This document shows, in pieces, positions 62,708 to 64,000 of a DNA stretch of 64,000 nt; within the stretch, counting starts at the first letter, position 1, and every line of letters starts with the position of its first letter. This stretch comes from Salinicola socius (GTDB lineage Bacteria; Pseudomonadota; Gammaproteobacteria; Pseudomonadales; Halomonadaceae). A model generated the notes under the pieces. It saw only the letters and a program-made list of their open reading frames with translations. It did no database searches and was not told the origin of the DNA. The DNA is taken from contig NZ_MSDO01000002.1 of assembly GCF_001937195.1 (NCBI RefSeq), positions 186,001 to 250,000 on the forward strand, given 5' to 3'. The position numbers and the translations under genes are program-made.

Positions 62708-63520
62708 TCAGATGACCTTCTTGCGCAGCCAGGCGGCCAGCGCTTCGCCCAGGATGACCAACGCGATGATCGCCAGCAGAATGGTCGCCACGGTCTGCCA
62801 GGCGAGCGTATCGATGGCGCCCTGCAGGATCACGCCGATTCCGCCGGCGCCGACCAGACCCAGCACGGTCGACTCGCGCAGGTTGATGTCCCAGCGCAGC
62901 ACGCTGACCGCGAAGAAGGTCGGAATGACCTGCGGCACGATCGCGTAGAGCACCACCTTGGCGCGCGAGGCGCCGGTCGCTTCCAGCGCTTCCACCGGGC
63001 GGCGGTCGATCTCCTCGATCGCTTCGCCCAGCAGCTTGCCCAGAAAGCCGATCGAGCGAAACATGATCGCGATGATCCCCGCCAGCACGCCGGGGCCGAA
63101 GATCGCCACGAACAGCAGCGCCCAGATCAGCGTATTGACCGAGCGGCTCGAGACCAGGATGAAACGCCCCAGCCACAGGGTGAAACGGTTGGGCGTGGTG
63201 TTCTGGGCCGCGATATAGGCGATCGGCAGCGACACGAAAACGGCGACGAACGTGGCGATCGTGGCGATATTGAGCGTCTCGACCAGGGCCCACAGGATGG
63301 CCTGTAGATTGCTCACATCCGGCGGCACCATGCGTCCGAACAGATCGCCGACCTGGGCCGGGGCATCCCACACCCACGGCCAGATGATATCGATGCTCTC
63401 CACTGCCCATACCACGGCAGCGGCAACCACCAGCATCGTGGCAAAGCGCTTCCAGCGTTGCTGCGGGGTGTAGCGGGCCCAGGTGCGCTCGGCAACGGTC
63501 GTGGTCGTCTGTAGGGTCAT
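62708..63520 (-). CDS. phnE: PhnE-like ABC permease, phosphonate-type (second of pair)
   Basis: The 270-aa protein has about six helices, the family segments LPIAYIAAQNTTPNRFTLWL GRFILVSSRSVNTLIWALLF, the EAA-type loop PVEALEATGASRAKVVLYAIVPQ and GLVGAGGIGVILQGAIDTL. It is the inner-membrane channel of a phosphonate/phosphate-type importer. It overlaps the upstream permease gene by 4 bp. The binding-protein and ATPase genes lie beyond the right edge. Confidence 0.93.
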   Translation of the reverse strand: MTLQTTTTVAERTWARYTPQQRWKRFATMLVVAAAVVWAVESIDIIWPWVWDAPAQVGDLFGRMVPPDVSNLQAILWALVETLNIATIATFVAVFVSLPIAYIAAQNTTPNRFTLWLGRFILVSSRSVNTLIWALLFVAIFGPGVLAGIIAIMFRSIGFLGKLLGEAIEEIDRRPVEALEATGASRAKVVLYAIVPQVIPTFFAVSVLRWDINLRESTVLGLVGAGGIGVILQGAIDTLAWQTVATILLAIIALVILGEALAAWLRKKVI

Positions 63521-64000
63521 CCGATGTTCCTCCTGATTCGACCACTGACCGCTTCGCTGACCAGAATCACCCCGATGATGACCAGCGTGATCGCCAGGGC
63601 GAAATCGTAATCGTAACGGCCGAAAGCGTTCATCAGCGTGGAGCCGATGCCGCCGGCACCGACGATGCCGACGACTGCCGAGGCGCGCAGGTTGCTGTCG
63701 AGCTGATAGATGCCGAGGCCGATCTGGCGCGGCATGATCTGCGGCAGCACGGCGAACTGCAGCACACCGATATAGCGTGTGCCGCTGGCACGAAGCGCTT
63801 CCACCTGACCCCAGTCGATCTCCTCGATCCGCTCGGCCAGCATCTTGGCGACGAAGCCGATCGAGTAGAGCGTCAGCGTCAGAATGCCGGCGACCGGGCC
63901 GAACCCGACGGCCTTGACGAACAGGATCGCCACGATCACCGGATGGAAGCTGCGGGCGAGGATGATGATCGCTCGTCCGATCAGGTAGATCGGTTTGGCG
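63517..64000 (-). CDS. phnE: PhnE-like ABC permease, phosphonate-type (first of pair, 5' end cut by window edge)
   Basis: The frame is open from the right edge (AKPIYLIGRAIIILARSFHP) to the stop at 63517. Only the last 160 residues or so are visible: the EAA loop QVEALRASGTRYIGVLQFAVLP and the VGIVGAGGIGSTLMNAFGRY segment that the second permease also has. Tandem phnE genes are common in phn clusters. Confidence 0.92.
   Translation of the reverse strand, partial: AKPIYLIGRAIIILARSFHPVIVAILFVKAVGFGPVAGILTLTLYSIGFVAKMLAERIEEIDWGQVEALRASGTRYIGVLQFAVLPQIMPRQIGLGIYQLDSNLRASAVVGIVGAGGIGSTLMNAFGRYDYDFALAITLVIIGVILVSEAVSGRIRRNIG

Overview
The window is about 64 kb of GC-rich DNA with dense, often overlapping genes. 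It looks like a gammaproteobacterial chromosome. A glucosylglycerol-3-phosphatase gene (a compatible-solute enzyme), a malate:quinone oxidoreductase, a manganese-riboswitch mntP, a threonine/homoserine exporter and many ABC importers suggest a salt-tolerant marine or saline organism. A member of the Halomonadaceae is my best guess, but this is inference, not proof.

Positions 1-19.2 kb hold a nearly complete non-flagellar type III secretion system (T3SS), almost all on the minus strand, in two operons. Operon A, in transcription order from 11.9 kb down: an N-terminal secretin half (RhcC1-like), a 65-aa protein, SctI, SctJ, SctK, SctL, SctN, SctO, SctQ, SctR, SctS, SctT, then a very large HrpF/NolX/PopF-like candidate translocator that runs off the left edge. 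This matches the rhizobial nolX/nolW-B-T-U-V-rhcN-Q-R-S-T set. Operon B, from 19.2 kb down: a 57-aa candidate needle protein, SctD, a hypothetical protein, a TPR protein, SctV, a C-terminal secretin half of CpaC/RcpA (Tad pilus) type, and a CpaD-like lipoprotein. A TadD-like TPR lipoprotein lies between the operons on the plus strand. The outer-membrane part therefore looks like a Tad-pilus-derived module joined to a split secretin, as in rhizobial (Rhc) T3SS. SctU and a clear SctW/SctP are not in the window.

Positions 19.2-27 kb start with an AT-rich gap and the yybP-ykoY riboswitch/mntP unit. Then come a cyclodeaminase-like protein, rhtA with a divergent XRE-cupin regulator, an AhpD-like protein, a MocR regulator divergent from a GNAT-azoreductase pair, and a lipoprotein.

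Positions 27.1-38.3 kb hold a co-directional catabolic and uptake block: flavin monooxygenase, RidA, DUF1028 protein, phytanoyl-CoA-dioxygenase-like enzyme, a polar amino-acid ABC importer, a LysR regulator, a class II aldolase and an NrtA/SsuA-type ABC importer. The substrate is unknown. A deletion scar follows at 38.3-38.63 kb, where the C-terminal ends of an MmyB-type regulator and a molybdopterin oxidoreductase abut.

Positions 38.7-64 kb hold ampC, a lower-GC SMP-30 gene, mqo, a DUF6438 lipoprotein, a small secreted protein, gamma-carbonic anhydrase, thioredoxin, DUF808, ChaC, a HhH-GPD protein, a nucleobase permease, YkvA, an M20 amidohydrolase followed by an amidase with an in-frame amber codon, an AraC/MFS pair, pgm, a DUF4153 protein, stpA, a PPOX-like protein, a CNNM transporter and two PhnE-like permeases (the second cut by the right edge). 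Short 15-21 bp tandem duplications recur, mostly at gene ends.
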